A DNA stretch of 64,000 nucleotides from assembly GCF_900637665.1 (NCBI RefSeq), contig NZ_LR134386.1:2968501-3032500 (forward strand), given 5' to 3'. The notes beneath the pieces are model-generated. The model was not told where the DNA came from. It searched no databases and saw nothing but the letters and a program-made list of their open reading frames with translations. The position numbers and the translations under genes were made by a program. The stretch comes from Chryseobacterium nakagawai (GTDB lineage Bacteria > Bacteroidota > Bacteroidia > Flavobacteriales > Weeksellaceae). This document shows positions 50,090-58,287 of this stretch, piece after piece (positions within the stretch are counted from its first letter, which is position 1; every line of letters begins with the position of its first letter).

Positions 50090-51379
50090 ATGGATACAAT
50101 AACACCAACAAACCTCCAACAAAGAGATAAAGCCGTCAACTGGCATCCTTATACGCAAATGAAGTCTGCTGACAATATCATTCCTATTGTAAGTGGAAAG
50201 GGCCTTTATCTTTATGACAATGAAGGTAAAAAATATATGGATGTGGTTTCTTCATGGTGGGTAACCCTGCATGGACATTCACATCCTTATATTGCTCAAC
50301 GCCTATTTGAACAACTTAATACCTTGGAACAGGTTATTTTTGCCGGATTTACCCATGAGCCCGCTACTCAGCTTTCAGAGAATTTATTGAAGCTTTTACC
50401 CGACAATCAGAAAAAAGTGTTCTATTCTGACAATGGATCTACCGCTGTGGAAGTAGCTTTGAAAATGTGTATTCAATATGCTCACAATCAGGGAAAAGAA
50501 AAAACCAAAATCCTTGCTTTTAAAAACGCCTACCACGGTGATACCTTCGGAGCAATGTCTGTAAGTGGAAAAAGCTATTGGACGAAACCTTTTGAAAGCA
50601 GACTGTTTGAAGTCGTTTTCATTGATACTCCTACTCCAGAAAACCTGCAAAATTTACAATCACAAATTGAAGCTATTGCTGATGAGGTAGCTTGTTTTAT
50701 TTATGAACCTTTAGTTCAGGGGGCAGCAGGAATGCTTATGTATAATGCAGAAGATCTCAATACCCTGATGAAATTCTGCAGAAAACAGAAAATTCTGATG
50801 ATTCAGGATGAGGTTTTTACAGGGTTCGGAAGAACCGGGAAGCTTTTCGCGGCCAATTATCTTACCGAACAACCGGATATCATGTGTTTTTCAAAAGGAC
50901 TGACTGGGGGAACCATGCCTATGGGAATTACAACATCTTCCAAAGCAATTTATGATGCTTTCTGGTCTGATGACAAACATAAAACCTTATTCCATGGACA
51001 TTCATTTACAGCCAATCCTTTAGCCTGTACCGCAGCTTTGGCCAGTATGGAATTATTACTAAAAAAAGAAACCCTAATGAATATTAAACGTATCTCCCAA
51101 CAGCATTCAGCGTTTGTAAAAGTTTTGACTGAACATCCTAAGGTTGAAAATGCCCGCCAGATCGGAACTATTTTGGCTTTTGATTTTAAAACCGGACAGG
51201 GAACTTCTTATTTTAATGAAATCGGAAAAAAACTTTATAATGAGTTTTTACAAAGGGAAATTATTATGCGGCCTTTAGGAAATGTTCTTTATCTGGTGCC
51301 TCCTTATTGTATTTCTACAGAAGAACTGGATACAGTCTACCACAATATTCTTGAAGTTTTGGATCTGTTTAAAGATTAA
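50090..51379 (+). CDS. bioA: Adenosylmethionine-8-amino-7-oxononanoate aminotransferase
   Basis: 429 residues, class III aminotransferase. WHPYTQMKSADNI and SWWVTLHGHSHPYI are BioA-specific N-terminal blocks; IQDEVFTGFGRTGKLF and CFSKGLTGGTMPM carry the PLP Asp and Lys269. Converts KAPA to DAPA with SAM as amino donor. Last gene of the biotin operon, 113 nt after bioB. Confidence 0.94.
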   Translation: MDTITPTNLQQRDKAVNWHPYTQMKSADNIIPIVSGKGLYLYDNEGKKYMDVVSSWWVTLHGHSHPYIAQRLFEQLNTLEQVIFAGFTHEPATQLSENLLKLLPDNQKKVFYSDNGSTAVEVALKMCIQYAHNQGKEKTKILAFKNAYHGDTFGAMSVSGKSYWTKPFESRLFEVVFIDTPTPENLQNLQSQIEAIADEVACFIYEPLVQGAAGMLMYNAEDLNTLMKFCRKQKILMIQDEVFTGFGRTGKLFAANYLTEQPDIMCFSKGLTGGTMPMGITTSSKAIYDAFWSDDKHKTLFHGHSFTANPLACTAALASMELLLKKETLMNIKRISQQHSAFVKVLTEHPKVENARQIGTILAFDFKTGQGTSYFNEIGKKLYNEFLQREIIMRPLGNVLYLVPPYCISTEELDTVYHNILEVLDLFKD

Positions 51380-51387
51380 AAGCCATT

Positions 51388-51705
51388 CTAAGAATTTAAT
51401 TCATTTCCCCAGGCATGAAGCTCAAAAAGGATAGGTCCCAGCTTTTGTCCTTTCTCTGTCAGTTGATAATAGACTTCCGGAGGAAAATTATACACTTCAA
51501 TTCGTTGAACAATATGATCTTCCTCCAGTTGTTTAAGCTGTTCTGCAAGAACTTTTTTGGATACTCTTGGCATATTCCGCCATAATTCCACAAAACGGAC
51601 CTGATTTTCTTCAAAAAGATTATGGAGGATTAATGGTTTCCATTTTCCCGAAAGAATATTCAGACTTCTTCTCAGCCCACAGTTTTTAAACTCTTCAAAA
51701 TTCAT
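51388..51705 (-). CDS. HxlR-family regulator
   Basis: 105 residues, winged HTH: CGLRRSLNILSGKWKPLILHNLF, WRNMPRVSKKVLAEQLKQLEE, wing VQRIEVYNFPPEVYYQLTE. A single N-terminal Cys (Cys9) corresponds to the sensing Cys of the family. It is convergent with bioA (8 nt between stops) and divergent from an MBL hydrolase, its likely target. Confidence 0.87.
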   Translation of the reverse strand: MNFEEFKNCGLRRSLNILSGKWKPLILHNLFEENQVRFVELWRNMPRVSKKVLAEQLKQLEEDHIVQRIEVYNFPPEVYYQLTEKGQKLGPILFELHAWGNELNS

Positions 51706-51725
51706 AGGTTACTTAGATGTAAATG

Positions 51726-51778
51726 AATAACCTTTTGGTAACCTTCGATTGTTTTGCCTTAGTTAACCAATAGATTTG
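51726..51778 (+). promoter_or_regulatory. HxlR/MBL divergent control region
   Basis: TAGATTTG (51771-51778) is a -7 element 19 nt before the MBL ATG at 51797. Upstream, three GGTTA-type half-sites on the minus strand, including the palindrome GGTAACC (51737-51743), are operator candidates; the palindrome is centred near -42. Confidence 0.45.
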
Positions 51779-51796
51779 CTTTACAAACTTAAGCAA

Positions 51797-52567
51797 ATGA
51801 AATTACAATTATGGCGCAATGCAACATTGCTATTGACTATTGGTGACCTCTCCATTCTGGTTGATCCGATGCTTGGAAAAAAAGGTTCTTTGGGAAAATT
51901 CCCAATGACAGATAATGAATTACTGAATCCTTTGCTGGATCTTCCTTTCAGCCGGGAAGATTTAATCAAAAAGCTACAGATGGTAGATGCAGTTGCCATT
52001 ACTCATTTACATCCGGATCATTGGGATTCTGCAGCCATAGAGATGATTGATAAACAAACAGTAATTCTCTGTCCTTCTGTGATTTCAGATCAGATCGAAA
52101 AACAGGGTTTTCAGAATGTTATCGCAGTCAACGAGCACCTTCTTTGGAACAATATTGATATCTCCTTAACAAAAGGACAACATGGAACCGGAGAAATTGG
52201 CGATAAAATGGGAGTAGTCAACGGATTTGTTCTTAAAAAAGACAATCAATCCGTTTATATTGTGGGAGACAGTATCTGGTATGATGATATCGCAAAAGAA
52301 ATTGAAAAACACCAGCCTAGGCATATTATTGTAGCAGGAGGTGCCGCTACATTTTCTGTAGGAGATCCTATTATTATGACTAGTGAAGACATTTTCAAAG
52401 TCTGCGAACATGCTCCGGAATCAAAAGTTTGGGTAACCCACTTGGAAGCTGTAAGCCACTGCAAAGAGGACAGGGCATTTATTCAGGAAAAGATTTATGA
52501 AAAAGAATATGAAAATCAATGCTTCATTCCTGAAGATGGTGAAGAAATAAATTTGTCCATTTATTAG
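51797..52567 (+). CDS. UlaG-like metallo-beta-lactamase fold hydrolase
   Basis: 256 residues from the ATG at 51797; the frame opens at a TTG at 51776 inside the -7 element. Begins MKLQLWRNATLLLTIGDLSILVDPML, the UlaG/MBL-fold layout, then ITHLHPDHWDSAA, KGQHGTG, YIVGDSIWYD and WVTHLEAVSHC. The second metal site looks complete. UlaG hydrolyses ascorbate-6-phosphate lactone, but many homologues do not, so only a hydrolase call is safe. Confidence 0.82.
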   Translation: MKLQLWRNATLLLTIGDLSILVDPMLGKKGSLGKFPMTDNELLNPLLDLPFSREDLIKKLQMVDAVAITHLHPDHWDSAAIEMIDKQTVILCPSVISDQIEKQGFQNVIAVNEHLLWNNIDISLTKGQHGTGEIGDKMGVVNGFVLKKDNQSVYIVGDSIWYDDIAKEIEKHQPRHIIVAGGAATFSVGDPIIMTSEDIFKVCEHAPESKVWVTHLEAVSHCKEDRAFIQEKIYEKEYENQCFIPEDGEEINLSIY

Positions 52568-52621
52568 AATAATCTGATTACAGGAGAAAGTATTTCCTTT
52601 TTAAAACTGGGTTTTCAATAA

Positions 52622-52657
52622 AAAATGAGGCTTTTCAAATAGAAAAAGCCTCATTTT
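52622..52657. terminator. Bidirectional terminator
   Basis: A perfect 14-bp stem (52622-52635 with 52644-52657) around an 8-nt loop between convergent genes. Confidence 0.85.
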
Positions 52658-52681
52658 ATTTACAATTAAAACTAAGAACAA

Positions 52682-53887
52682 TTAATCCTCTACACATTTA
52701 TTTCTCGCAGCCCTCAATCCAAAGTAAAGCATAATCAATACTGCAATGCTCAGAAAATAGAATGAAGTATTCCAGGAAATATCCCAATCATGCAGCTTCC
52801 CAAATACCGGAGGCCCGAATGCAGCAATCAGATACCCTACAGACTGCGCCATTCCGGAAATTTTCACTGCATTGATGCTGCTTTTCGTTCTTGTAGAGAA
52901 AAACAGAATGGATAAACTGAAAGACAATCCATTGGAAATCCCGATAATGACAGCATTTACATAGATCCATTGAGATTTCAGAAAGACAAACATCATGGTA
53001 CTTCCAAACATTAGAGCACATATAAACAGAATCATAATTCTTTGATCCTTCATTTTACTGGCAATGATCGGGCAGCAGAAGGTGATAGGAATCATAGTGA
53101 TCTGAATGACAAAAAGGACCCATCCCGAGCTTTCACCCGGCATATTGTAATCGGTAAGGAATGAAGGTAACCAGGCAACCATACAGTAATAAAACAAGGA
53201 TTGTAATCCCATAAAAATACTGATATTCCATGCCTGGGAAGACTTAAACATATTAAAATCAGAAGTTGCCAAAGCCGTTTTAGGCTGGTTAGAATTCTTT
53301 TTGTTAAATAAAATTTCAAGAATCAATACGACAAATCCAAGTGCGGCAATCACCAGCCATATACCCAGAGAGCCACGCCATCCAAATCCGGTCCATTCAC
53401 CGATTCTCACACTAAAACCGGAAGCCAAAGCAGCTGTAAGGTTCATAGAAACAGCAAAAATCCCTGTCATTAAACCAATTTGTTTCGGAAAATTATTCTT
53501 AACATATCCGGGAGTCACTACATTTCCGATACAAATTCCCAAACCGATAAATACCGAGCCAATAAACAACAGCCAAAGTGAGCCTGAAATTCTCAGAAAT
53601 AATCCAAAACTTAAAATAATTAATGAATACATCAACAGTTTGCTGATTCCGAACTTATTAGAAAACCTGCTGACCAAAACAGAGCAGACCGCAAACATAA
53701 AAAGTGGAATAGAGGTTAAAAGACTCACCTGAAAATTATCCAGCTTCAAAGCATCTCTTACATCTCCAAGTACCGGAGATACAGCAACAATAGGAGATCG
53801 AAGATTGCTGGAAATTAATATAACCACCAACACATTCAGAATCATTAAAACATAAGACGCATTCTTTTTAACTTCGTTCTTCATCAT
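52682..53887 (-). CDS. MFS transporter (CynX/NimT-like)
   Basis: 401 residues, twelve hydrophobic segments. NLRSPIVAVSPVLGDVRDAL after TM1 is the mark of the CynX/NimT family (cyanate or 2-nitroimidazole transport). Inner-membrane transporter; substrate not deducible. Divergent from an AraC gene with 71 bp between starts, and with the same control-region layout as the AraC/WrbA-RidA pair. Confidence 0.9.
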   Translation of the reverse strand: MMKNEVKKNASYVLMILNVLVVILISSNLRSPIVAVSPVLGDVRDALKLDNFQVSLLTSIPLFMFAVCSVLVSRFSNKFGISKLLMYSLIILSFGLFLRISGSLWLLFIGSVFIGLGICIGNVVTPGYVKNNFPKQIGLMTGIFAVSMNLTAALASGFSVRIGEWTGFGWRGSLGIWLVIAALGFVVLILEILFNKKNSNQPKTALATSDFNMFKSSQAWNISIFMGLQSLFYYCMVAWLPSFLTDYNMPGESSGWVLFVIQITMIPITFCCPIIASKMKDQRIMILFICALMFGSTMMFVFLKSQWIYVNAVIIGISNGLSFSLSILFFSTRTKSSINAVKISGMAQSVGYLIAAFGPPVFGKLHDWDISWNTSFYFLSIAVLIMLYFGLRAARNKCVED

Positions 53888-53903
53888 ATTAAAAACTTTT
53901 GCA

Positions 53904-53958
53904 CAAAATTAGCATAGTAATTTTGTTTAATTTTGCCAAAGTTTTAACCTGAAACGAC
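53904..53958 (-). promoter_or_regulatory. Divergent AraC-type control region
   Basis: On the minus strand: GTCGTTT (53958-53952), 11 nt, TTTGGCAAA (53940-53932), 20 nt, TAATTTTG (53911-53904), identical in blocks and spacing to 10883-10937. The plus-strand TAATTTTG (53928-53935) is a -7 element for the AraC gene and overlaps TTTGCCAAA; another TAATTTTG lies at 53918-53925. Confidence 0.62.
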
Positions 53959-54765
53959 ATGAATGCTAACGACAGTATAAAAATAGATGACCTTAATAAA
54001 CCCTATTTTGTATGGTTTGAAGAAAACTGGATTCATGATAATGTTCTCCATCAGCATGAAAAGGGCCAATTGGTATACGTAGAAAGCGGATTTCAGTATA
54101 TCACCATTGAAGAACGTATTTATCTTCTTCCTCAAAACCATGCAGCCTGGATACCTCCGAATGCCATTCATAAAACTAATTCCCATTCTGAAAAGATCAA
54201 ATTGATGATTATGTTTGCAGACACAGATCAGAAGAATTCATTTTATGATGAGGTGAATGTATTTTCTGTTCCTTCCGTATTGAGAGAAATGATAAAATAT
54301 GCTGAAAAATGGTCCAAACTGATGAAAATGGATAGGGATGAAATGGTATTCTTAAAAGCGTTGTTTAATGAGCTCCCTCATTTTGTAGAACATTCCCTGA
54401 AACTTCATCTCTGCCTGCCTAAAGATAAACGCTTAGAAAAAGTCATTGAACACCTTCATCATTATTACAATACAGAGATCAAAATAGAAGGGCTGGGAGA
54501 ATTAGCACTGTTGTCTTCCCGAAGTCTGGAACGCATATTTAAAAAGGAAACCGGTCTTACCTTGAGTAAATATCAGCAAATGCTTCGTATCATTAAAAGC
54601 CTTGAACTTTTGAGCTCAGGAAATCTGACCATTTCAGAAACAGCGTATGAAGTAGGGTATAAGAGTGTACAGGCTTACACTAGAAGTTTCCAGGCGGTGA
54701 TGCAGTTCAGACCTACGGATTTTATGAAAAACATTAACTTAGGTATAGGAAAAGGGATTTATTAA
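53959..54765 (+). CDS. AraC-family regulator (cupin sensor)
   Basis: 268 residues, paralogous to the AraC at 10091-10879 over its whole length: cupin part (VYVESGFQYITIEE, WIPPNAIHKTN), linker FSVPSVLREMIKYAEKW and HTH pair (SSRSLERIFKKETGLTLSKYQ, SETAYEVGYKSVQAYTRSFQ). Predicted to control the divergent CynX-type transporter and, through a box overlapping its own -7 element, itself. Confidence 0.88.
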   Translation: MNANDSIKIDDLNKPYFVWFEENWIHDNVLHQHEKGQLVYVESGFQYITIEERIYLLPQNHAAWIPPNAIHKTNSHSEKIKLMIMFADTDQKNSFYDEVNVFSVPSVLREMIKYAEKWSKLMKMDRDEMVFLKALFNELPHFVEHSLKLHLCLPKDKRLEKVIEHLHHYYNTEIKIEGLGELALLSSRSLERIFKKETGLTLSKYQQMLRIIKSLELLSSGNLTISETAYEVGYKSVQAYTRSFQAVMQFRPTDFMKNINLGIGKGIY

Positions 54766-54890
54766 TATCATTAAAGCACCGTATTCGTCTATATAAAAGA
54801 ATTTATAAGCTTTATTTTATAAATAATTCCCATTTTACTCATTTATCATATCCGTAACTGATTCTTTATTATACAGCTTATAAAAGCAAA

Positions 54891-54914
54891 AAGGCCCCCA
54901 GTAATGGAGACCTT
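54891..54914 (-). terminator. Terminator of the MATE gene
   Basis: On the minus strand AAGGTCTCC (54914-54906) pairs with GGGGGCCTT (54899-54891), two G-U pairs, followed by TTTG. Nothing else is evident in 54766-55040. Confidence 0.65.
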
Positions 54915-55040
54915 AAAAAAACACAAATGATGAAAAAAAATTATTTCGATTCACAAATATAAGCAAAATTTATATTATGCAGCGCATTGTACAAGCATTT
55001 TATTTAAAAATTATTTATTTTAATTAAAAATTATCATTTA

Positions 55041-56390
55041 TTAATATATGCTTGTTTTTCTTAATATTTTGAAATGTAACCCAATCATATAAATGACCCC
55101 ACCAAACACAATCCATTCTATAATGGCACTTACAACATAAATACTTCGGATTCCATACAACATTGGGATAATGAGAAGGGCAGGAATATATAATACCAGT
55201 TGTCTTACAATACTGATCACGGTAGCAGGTCGGGCATTTTCTACAGAAGGAAACCAGACCATTGCCATAAAAATGAATGGTAAGGCTGGTAAAACGCTCA
55301 TATAAATCCTGAAATCAGTTAGCTGGCTTGGCTGAAAAGATACATTGGGAATCATTACAGACAATACCTCTGATGGACAGAACATCACAAAAAGCCAGAA
55401 AGGAATCAAAATGATAAGCCCTGTAAAAGAGAAAAGACGGTATGCCTTGATGCTTCTTTCATATTTTTCGGCTCCGAAATTCATGCCTGAGACAGGCTGC
55501 AAAGCTCTCATCAATCCCCAAAGCGGAGTATTTAAAAGAATATAAAACCGGTTGACTGCCGTAAAAAAGGTAATGTCTGGATCTTTTCCATATTTAGCAA
55601 TTACATTAAAGACTACGATGTTCTGAATCACAATCATGACCATCATAATAAAACCGGGCATTCCTAACGAAAGAGCTTCCCTTATAATGGCTTTGTCATA
55701 TTTTAAGGACCAAAATCGGGTAACAAAAGAAGCCTTTCCGGATGCATAATACCAAACCCCTAATACCGTATAGATCATCATTGAGACATTGGTTGCCCAA
55801 GCTGCACCGCTTACACCGCCACCAAAAGAATTAATAAACAAAGGTTTTAATGCGACGTCTACAACCAGACCTACAGCAATCATCCAGGCAGCAGTTTTCA
55901 TCCGTCCTTCTGCGCGTATCAGCATATTTAGCGCCAACCCATGAATCCAGAAAAAACTTCCAATAATAGTCGCTCTGAAATATTCTACTCCTAAGGTTAA
56001 AATTTCGCCTCTTCCTCCCATCATATACACCAGCTCTTTGGCAAAAATATAGCACGGAAATGTAATTGCAGCTGAAAAGATCAGGGTAAGAAAATTAACA
56101 GTTCCCATAGCTCTGGCCAGTTTGTTTTTATCACCCGCTCCAATCCAGATACTTACTGCGGCTCCTAAACCCGTTCCAATAAGCGTTCCGAATCCCTGGG
56201 CAAACTGCGCTAGGGGATAGGCAACACCTACTGCCGCTAAAGCTGTATTACTAATCAAGTGTCCTACAAAAATTCCATCAAGAAAATTATTCAACCCATA
56301 AAGTACCATCGCAATAACTGCCGGCCACGACATTTGCCACATTACTTTATGCATTTTCCCGTTTAAAATAAGCTGTCTCTGTTGTTCCAT
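55041..56390 (-). CDS. MATE-family efflux transporter
   Basis: 449 residues with twelve hydrophobic segments as two bundles. N-terminal MHKVMWQMSWPAVIAMVLYGLNNFLDGIFVG is the MatE start, with later AQGFGTLIGTGLGAAVSI. Exports cationic drugs or metabolites using Na+ or H+. It has a long 5' leader (about 106 nt from the predicted start). Confidence 0.92.
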   Translation of the reverse strand: MEQQRQLILNGKMHKVMWQMSWPAVIAMVLYGLNNFLDGIFVGHLISNTALAAVGVAYPLAQFAQGFGTLIGTGLGAAVSIWIGAGDKNKLARAMGTVNFLTLIFSAAITFPCYIFAKELVYMMGGRGEILTLGVEYFRATIIGSFFWIHGLALNMLIRAEGRMKTAAWMIAVGLVVDVALKPLFINSFGGGVSGAAWATNVSMMIYTVLGVWYYASGKASFVTRFWSLKYDKAIIREALSLGMPGFIMMVMIVIQNIVVFNVIAKYGKDPDITFFTAVNRFYILLNTPLWGLMRALQPVSGMNFGAEKYERSIKAYRLFSFTGLIILIPFWLFVMFCPSEVLSVMIPNVSFQPSQLTDFRIYMSVLPALPFIFMAMVWFPSVENARPATVISIVRQLVLYIPALLIIPMLYGIRSIYVVSAIIEWIVFGGVIYMIGLHFKILRKTSIY

Positions 56391-56429
56391 TGTTAATGAT
56401 TAAGAATTGATAAGGTAAATGATATAAAA

Positions 56430-56534
56430 GGAAGCCAGACTTAGGAAGAAGGAAATTATAAGGGAGAAAACCCATTACATCTACATTACTGATTACCAAC
56501 AAAAATAATTTCAGCTCTCTCTCTTCTGGCTTCC
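56430..56534 (-). promoter_or_regulatory. MATE promoter enclosed by an inverted repeat
   Basis: Minus-strand TATTTTTG (56507-56500) is a -7 element for the MATE gene. It is enclosed by a perfect 10-bp inverted repeat, GGAAGCCAGA (56430-56439) and TCTGGCTTCC (56525-56534), which could pair in the leader only in part because one arm lies upstream of the start; it may be a dispersed intergenic element. Confidence 0.4.
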
Positions 56535-56627
56535 GATGAACACTCACTTTAACAATTAAATTAATGATATTTATCTATGTAATAATTTTTCTAAATAACT
56601 TTGAACAAACTTAGTCTTCAAAATTCT

Positions 56628-56687
56628 AACCTGAGATCCCTAAGACGGAATAAAAACTCCGCAAAAAGGAATAATGGGGATCAGGTT
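56628..56687. repeat. Structured inverted repeat upstream of the 56.8 kb gene
   Basis: AACCTGAGATCCC (56628-56640) pairs with GGGATCAGGTT (56677-56687) with a 2-nt bulge, and ACGGA/TCCG (56645-56661) forms an inner hairpin. It lies within the 414-base gap 56391-56804, 118 nt before the next gene. It resembles no riboswitch I know; the rest of the gap is AT-rich. Confidence 0.4.
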
Positions 56688-56804
56688 TAAATTCCAAAAG
56701 CATCAAGTAAAAAAAATTAACTTTTTAAGTAATTTATCAACTACATTGTGATTGTACTCATAAAATAAAATGTATAAATTCTTTTAATTTGAATAAAAAG
56801 AAGT

Positions 56805-57410
56805 ATGAAGCCAAAACAGATTAGAGGAGTTCCTGATCAGCAATCAGGTGGCTTTCACGATACTGAAAGCTATGCCAAATTTGAACCTGCACTCCTTTCC
56901 TTTAAGTATGAGATATTAAAGACAAGATTTTTCTCTATCAATCAATGGAAAAGTTACTGTGGAGAAGCCTTTGCCGATTTTAAACTATACGATCTCACAG
57001 GTACTCCGATCGAACGGGAACCACAAAAAGGAGACTTTGTCAGAATAAATATTCCCGGACCTGGTGAAACGGAAGCCAAAGGATTTGACTGGGTCGAAAT
57101 TATTGATATCTGTTATTTTGAAGATACCTATTCTGAAAGTATTATAATGACCTGCCGACCTTCTCAGAATCCCACCCAAAAAAAGAGTCATATTGCTCAC
57201 TTTTACAGTTCAAAAGCCACTTCTACATTTATGATTCAAAGAAATGCCACCTATTTAAAAGCCGCCGTGTACGGTCGGAATGAATCACCCAATTTTAATG
57301 CTAATCTTATTGATATCAGCAGGAATCTAATGATAGCAATAGGAGGTATGATGGGAGTTGCTAAAATTCAATGGAAGCAACTCACTGATGGATTGTTAGA
57401 TTTTGATTAA
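56805..57410 (+). CDS. Uncharacterised 201-residue protein
   Basis: No signal peptide or membrane segment. N-terminal half (GVPDQQSGGFHDTESYAKFEPALLS, cut by polar turns) and a middle stretch with a mixed beta pattern (KGDFVRINIPGPGETEAKGFDWVEI) suggest a small beta-rich domain; the C-terminus is helical and hydrophobic (NLMIAIGGMMGVAKIQW). The phrase GDFVRINIPGPG recalls polysaccharide- or phage-tail-like beta structures, but I do not recognise the family. It stands alone between AT-rich gaps. Composition matches its neighbours. Confidence 0.7.
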   Translation: MKPKQIRGVPDQQSGGFHDTESYAKFEPALLSFKYEILKTRFFSINQWKSYCGEAFADFKLYDLTGTPIEREPQKGDFVRINIPGPGETEAKGFDWVEIIDICYFEDTYSESIIMTCRPSQNPTQKKSHIAHFYSSKATSTFMIQRNATYLKAAVYGRNESPNFNANLIDISRNLMIAIGGMMGVAKIQWKQLTDGLLDFD

Positions 57411-57412
57411 AT

Positions 57413-57435
57413 TTTCACTTACAATATAAGTGAAA
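57413..57435. repeat. Stem-loop after the 56.8 kb gene
   Basis: TTTCACTTA (57413-57421) pairs with TAAGTGAAA (57427-57435) around CAATA, just after the stop at 57410. There is no T tract on the plus strand, so termination is uncertain. Nothing else is seen before the next promoter. Confidence 0.5.
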
Positions 57436-57634
57436 CAATGATGGATTAAGCCCGAGAATATTTTCCATTAATGAGATCTGTTTGCTGTCATCCGGTAAAA
57501 TATATCACTTTTTGATCCTTCCCAAAAGTTTATTCAGACTGTAGAAGATTTTGGAATACAGATAAAACACCCAAAAACCTATTTATTAAACAAAAATTAA
57601 TCTTCTTCTCTTTTCTCAGGAAAAATTTAAGCCC

Positions 57635-57642
57635 TATATTTG
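57635..57642 (+). promoter_or_regulatory. -7 element of the metal-efflux locus
   Basis: TATATTTG fits TAnnTTTG; predicted start about 57646, only two bases before the ATG at 57648, so the mRNA may be nearly leaderless or the start may be a later Met. Confidence 0.5.
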
Positions 57643-57647
57643 CAAGG

Positions 57648-58010
57648 ATGTTAAAATGGTTCTCCATAATATGTTCAATGATGTATGTACTGGCTACCAC
57701 CAATGCGGGGGAAGTATTGAAGGTGCCTATGTTTGTAGAACATTTTATAGAATATGAAGGGAATCTTTCGGAATTTGTCATGGAACATTATGACAATCAT
57801 AAAAAAGATGCTGACTGGGATCTGGATCAAAAGCTACCGTTTATCAATCCACCAATTGTATTGACAGTACATGCCCAGCTTCCTGATTACACCTTTGAAA
57901 TCAAAAAACCTAAAGAAATCAGAATTCCTCAAAAAAATAGTATTTATCAGGAAAAGGATTTCTCAAACCTTTACCTTTCCAATATTTTCCAGCCTCCACG
58001 GCTTTCTTAA
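57648..58010 (+). CDS. Small exported protein associated with metal-efflux RND genes
   Basis: 120 residues: a hydrophobic N-terminus (about 1-20) that may be a signal peptide, then EVLKVPMFVEHFIEYEGNLSEFVMEHYDNHKKD, a pattern I associate with small proteins encoded just before CzcA/CusA genes in Bacteroidetes, and a C-terminal half without clear structure. His and acidic residues (VEHF, EHYDNHKKDADWD) could bind metal. Alternative starts are the double Met at codons 11-12. It lies 277 nt before the RND gene, in a gap with no other gene. Confidence 0.65.
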   Translation: MLKWFSIICSMMYVLATTNAGEVLKVPMFVEHFIEYEGNLSEFVMEHYDNHKKDADWDLDQKLPFINPPIVLTVHAQLPDYTFEIKKPKEIRIPQKNSIYQEKDFSNLYLSNIFQPPRLS

Positions 58011-58287
58011 TTGATTTTGAATTTAAAAATAGATACTTTAAGTTTTACTTAAGGTAATCAATTGTTATTGTTTATCAATCAATTTTGTAGTACAATATTA
58101 TTCTGCTTTTTTTAAAATAAAAAGTACAATTAGAGTTGTGAAATTCTTTGATTTTACTCTTTTGCGAACTTTTTATCTGGTATTATTTTAAGCTTAAGTA
58201 TTTAAAAGCTTTTGCGACTTTTGCTGTTCAAATACAAAATATAAGCAGTTTATAAAAGACTACAGATTTACCCATTAATAATTTTTC

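Noticed and set aside
56628..56687. TPP riboswitch suggested by CTGAGA-like and AACCTGA-like strings
   Set aside because: The THI-box order and pairing are not present on either strand, and the downstream gene is not thiamine-related.
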